Assembly (NCBI GenBank): GCA_964444835.1
Contig: CAYUIT010000001.1
Span: forward strand, 124,001-188,000
Length of the DNA: 64,000 nt
DNA from: CADEED01 sp964444835
Lineage (GTDB): Bacteria; Pseudomonadota; Gammaproteobacteria; Steroidobacterales; Steroidobacteraceae
Reading direction: 5' to 3'
In this document: one piece after another, positions 62,794 through 64,000 of the stretch
How positions within the stretch are numbered: position 1 is the stretch's first letter
Layout: each line of letters starts with the position of its first letter
Made by a program: the position numbers and the translations under genes
The notes under the pieces: generated by a model
Seen by the model: the letters and a program-made list of their open reading frames with translations, nothing else
What the model was told of the DNA's origin: nothing
Databases searched by the model: none

Positions 62794-63198
62794 CTAGCTC
62801 GGTCCGTCGGGAATGACGGCCGTCGCTTCGATTTCAATTTTTGCCTCGGGCTCGATGAGCGCCACGACCTGTACGACTGCCATCGTCGGAAAGTTCTTGC
62901 CCATCACTTCGCGATACGCAGCGCCGATCGCGGACAGCTCAGCGACGTACTCGTCGCGGCTCGTGATGTACCAAGTGAGGCGCACGATGTGCTCTGGCCG
63001 TCCGCCGGCTTCTGCGAGTACTGCAACGATATTCTGCAGCACTTGCTTCAACTGTCCGGCCATCGACGTGGAGCGGAACACGCATTGCGCGTCCCAACCG
63101 ATTTGCCCGGCGATATACACCTGCCGCCCTTGGGCCACGATGCCATTCGCGTAGCCGCGCGGCCGCGCCCACCCGGGCGGTTGCAACACTCGCTTCAT
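62794..63198 (-). CDS. RidA family protein lacking the catalytic arginine
   Basis: A 134-residue YjgF/RidA fold protein (VYIAGQIGWDAQCVF, LAEAGGRPEHIVRLTWYITS). Where active RidA proteins have Arg before the last strands, this one reads GKNFPTMAVVQV, so it should not have classical imine deaminase chemistry. Such divergent Rid proteins occur in aromatic and amino acid catabolic operons, with other hydrolase or binding roles. The start overlaps the acyl-CoA dehydrogenase stop (ATGA). Confidence 0.85.
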   Translation of the reverse strand: MKRVLQPPGWARPRGYANGIVAQGRQVYIAGQIGWDAQCVFRSTSMAGQLKQVLQNIVAVLAEAGGRPEHIVRLTWYITSRDEYVAELSAIGAAYREVMGKNFPTMAVVQVVALIEPEAKIEIEATAVIPDGPS

Positions 63199-64000
63199 TG
63201 CAGAAGCTCGCGACCAATGATCAATTGCTGCACTTCCGTCGCCCCTTCGTAGATGCGCAAAGCGCGAATCTCACGATACAAGCTTTCAAGTATCTCGCCA
63301 TTCACGACTCCGCGCCCGCCAAACATTTGCAAACCACGATCGATCACCTTCTGCGCAGTTTCGGTGGCGCTGAGCTTGGCCATCGCCGCAGCACGCGTGA
63401 CCGGCTGCCCCGAATCGCGCAGCCACGCCGCACGATACGTCAGCAAGCGTGCCGCTTCGAGACCTGTCGCCATGTCCGCCAACGCCGCTTGCGTGAGCTG
63501 GAAATCCGCCAGCACGCGGCCAAACATTGCGCGCGATTTCGCATGCTGAACGGCCTCGTCGAGCGCGCGCTGGCCGAACCCGAGCGCAGCCGCCGCGACA
63601 GATGAGCGGAACACGTCGAGTGTCCGCATCGCAATCTTGAAGCCTTCGCCTTCTGCACCGATCAAGCGCGCGGCGGGTATGCGGCAGCGATCGAAACGCA
63701 ATGTCGCGAGCGGGTGCGGCGCGATCACATCGATGCGCGCGTCGATTGAAAACCCCGGATCGCTGGGCTCGACGACGAACGCACTGATGCCACGGGCTTC
63801 CGTCGTGCCGTCGGGTCGCTTGTTACCCGGTGAGGTGCGCGCAAATACGCAATAGAAGTCGGCGATGCCACCGTTCGAAATCCAGGTCTTGGTGCCATCG
63901 AGAACGTAGGCGTCGCCCTCGCGCTGCGCGGAGCATTGCATCGCTGCCACATCGGAACCTGCGTCGGGCTCCGATAGCGCGAATGCAGCGATCGCCGAAC
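63195..64000 (-). CDS. Acyl-CoA dehydrogenase, 5' part outside window
   Basis: The C-terminal 267 residues of an acyl-CoA dehydrogenase; its start is right of the window. FALSEPDAGSDVAAMQC and TKTWISNGGIADFYCVF are the FAD-side motifs. The C-terminal domain ends RIYEGATEVQQLIIGRELLQ; the Glu of YEGAT is at the catalytic position of several subfamilies. It is the upstream-most visible gene of the minus-strand operon and overlaps RidA by four bases. Confidence 0.92.
   Translation of the reverse strand, partial: SAIAAFALSEPDAGSDVAAMQCSAQREGDAYVLDGTKTWISNGGIADFYCVFARTSPGNKRPDGTTEARGISAFVVEPSDPGFSIDARIDVIAPHPLATLRFDRCRIPAARLIGAEGEGFKIAMRTLDVFRSSVAAAALGFGQRALDEAVQHAKSRAMFGRVLADFQLTQAALADMATGLEAARLLTYRAAWLRDSGQPVTRAAAMAKLSATETAQKVIDRGLQMFGGRGVVNGEILESLYREIRALRIYEGATEVQQLIIGRELLQ

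Overview
This is a GC-rich (about 60% by eye) stretch of a Gram-negative chromosome, most likely a heterotrophic gammaproteobacterium. TonB-dependent receptors, lipoprotein signals, a Tad secretin, ribonuclease R and many acyl-CoA, flavin and amidohydrolase catabolic genes fit an aerobic degrader. I cannot name the genus. Genes are dense. There is one tRNA, no rRNA, no CRISPR array and no recognisable insertion sequence.

Layout. 1-2.4 kb: ribonuclease R (cut by the window edge), an SDR and a VOC protein. 2.5-3.2 kb: tRNA-Leu(CAG) with its own promoter, followed by a decayed TonB-receptor remnant. 3.2-18.3 kb: a catabolic block for amides, N-acyl or D-amino acids. It holds MFS, M81 and M20 hydrolases, a class III aminotransferase, PhzF, an XRE-cupin regulator, DgcA/DgcN, RidA, a flavoprotein, a dimethylformamidase-like protein and an exported amidohydrolase. 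Three of its divergent promoter regions share one 17-bp palindrome, TTTTC-N7-GAAAA, which I infer is the operator of the XRE-cupin regulator. 18.3-20.9 kb: two uncharacterised envelope proteins. 21.0-32.5 kb: a Tad/Flp pilus operon on the minus strand, with an FHA domain fused to the TadA ATPase, several TadE/TadG-like proteins and a probable attenuator after the pilin gene. 33.0-36.4 kb: DUF4892-OmpA protein, fatty acid desaturase and a lipoprotein formylglycine-generating enzyme. 36.4-45.1 kb: a complete chemosensory operon without flagellar genes. It contains a 100-N gap that looks like a pure assembly artefact. 45.4-53.2 kb: TonB receptor plus old yellow enzyme, a TauE-type transporter, an SDR, DUF4105 and an ABC-F protein.

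53.2-64.0 kb (minus strand, running off the window): an operon whose parts mimic the kynurenine route. It encodes a PrnB-like (tryptophan-dioxygenase superfamily) protein, a kynureninase-like PLP enzyme, an exported kynurenine-formamidase-fold cyclase, an aromatic-acid-type MFS, a hydratase/dehydrogenase fusion, a glutaryl-CoA-dehydrogenase-like enzyme, an old yellow enzyme, RidA and a second acyl-CoA dehydrogenase.

Across the whole window the heptamer CTAACAA/TTGTTAG occurs 29 times by hand count, about ten times the composition-based expectation. It appears in both orientations and in several codon phases, so it looks like a DNA-level signal rather than a coding effect.
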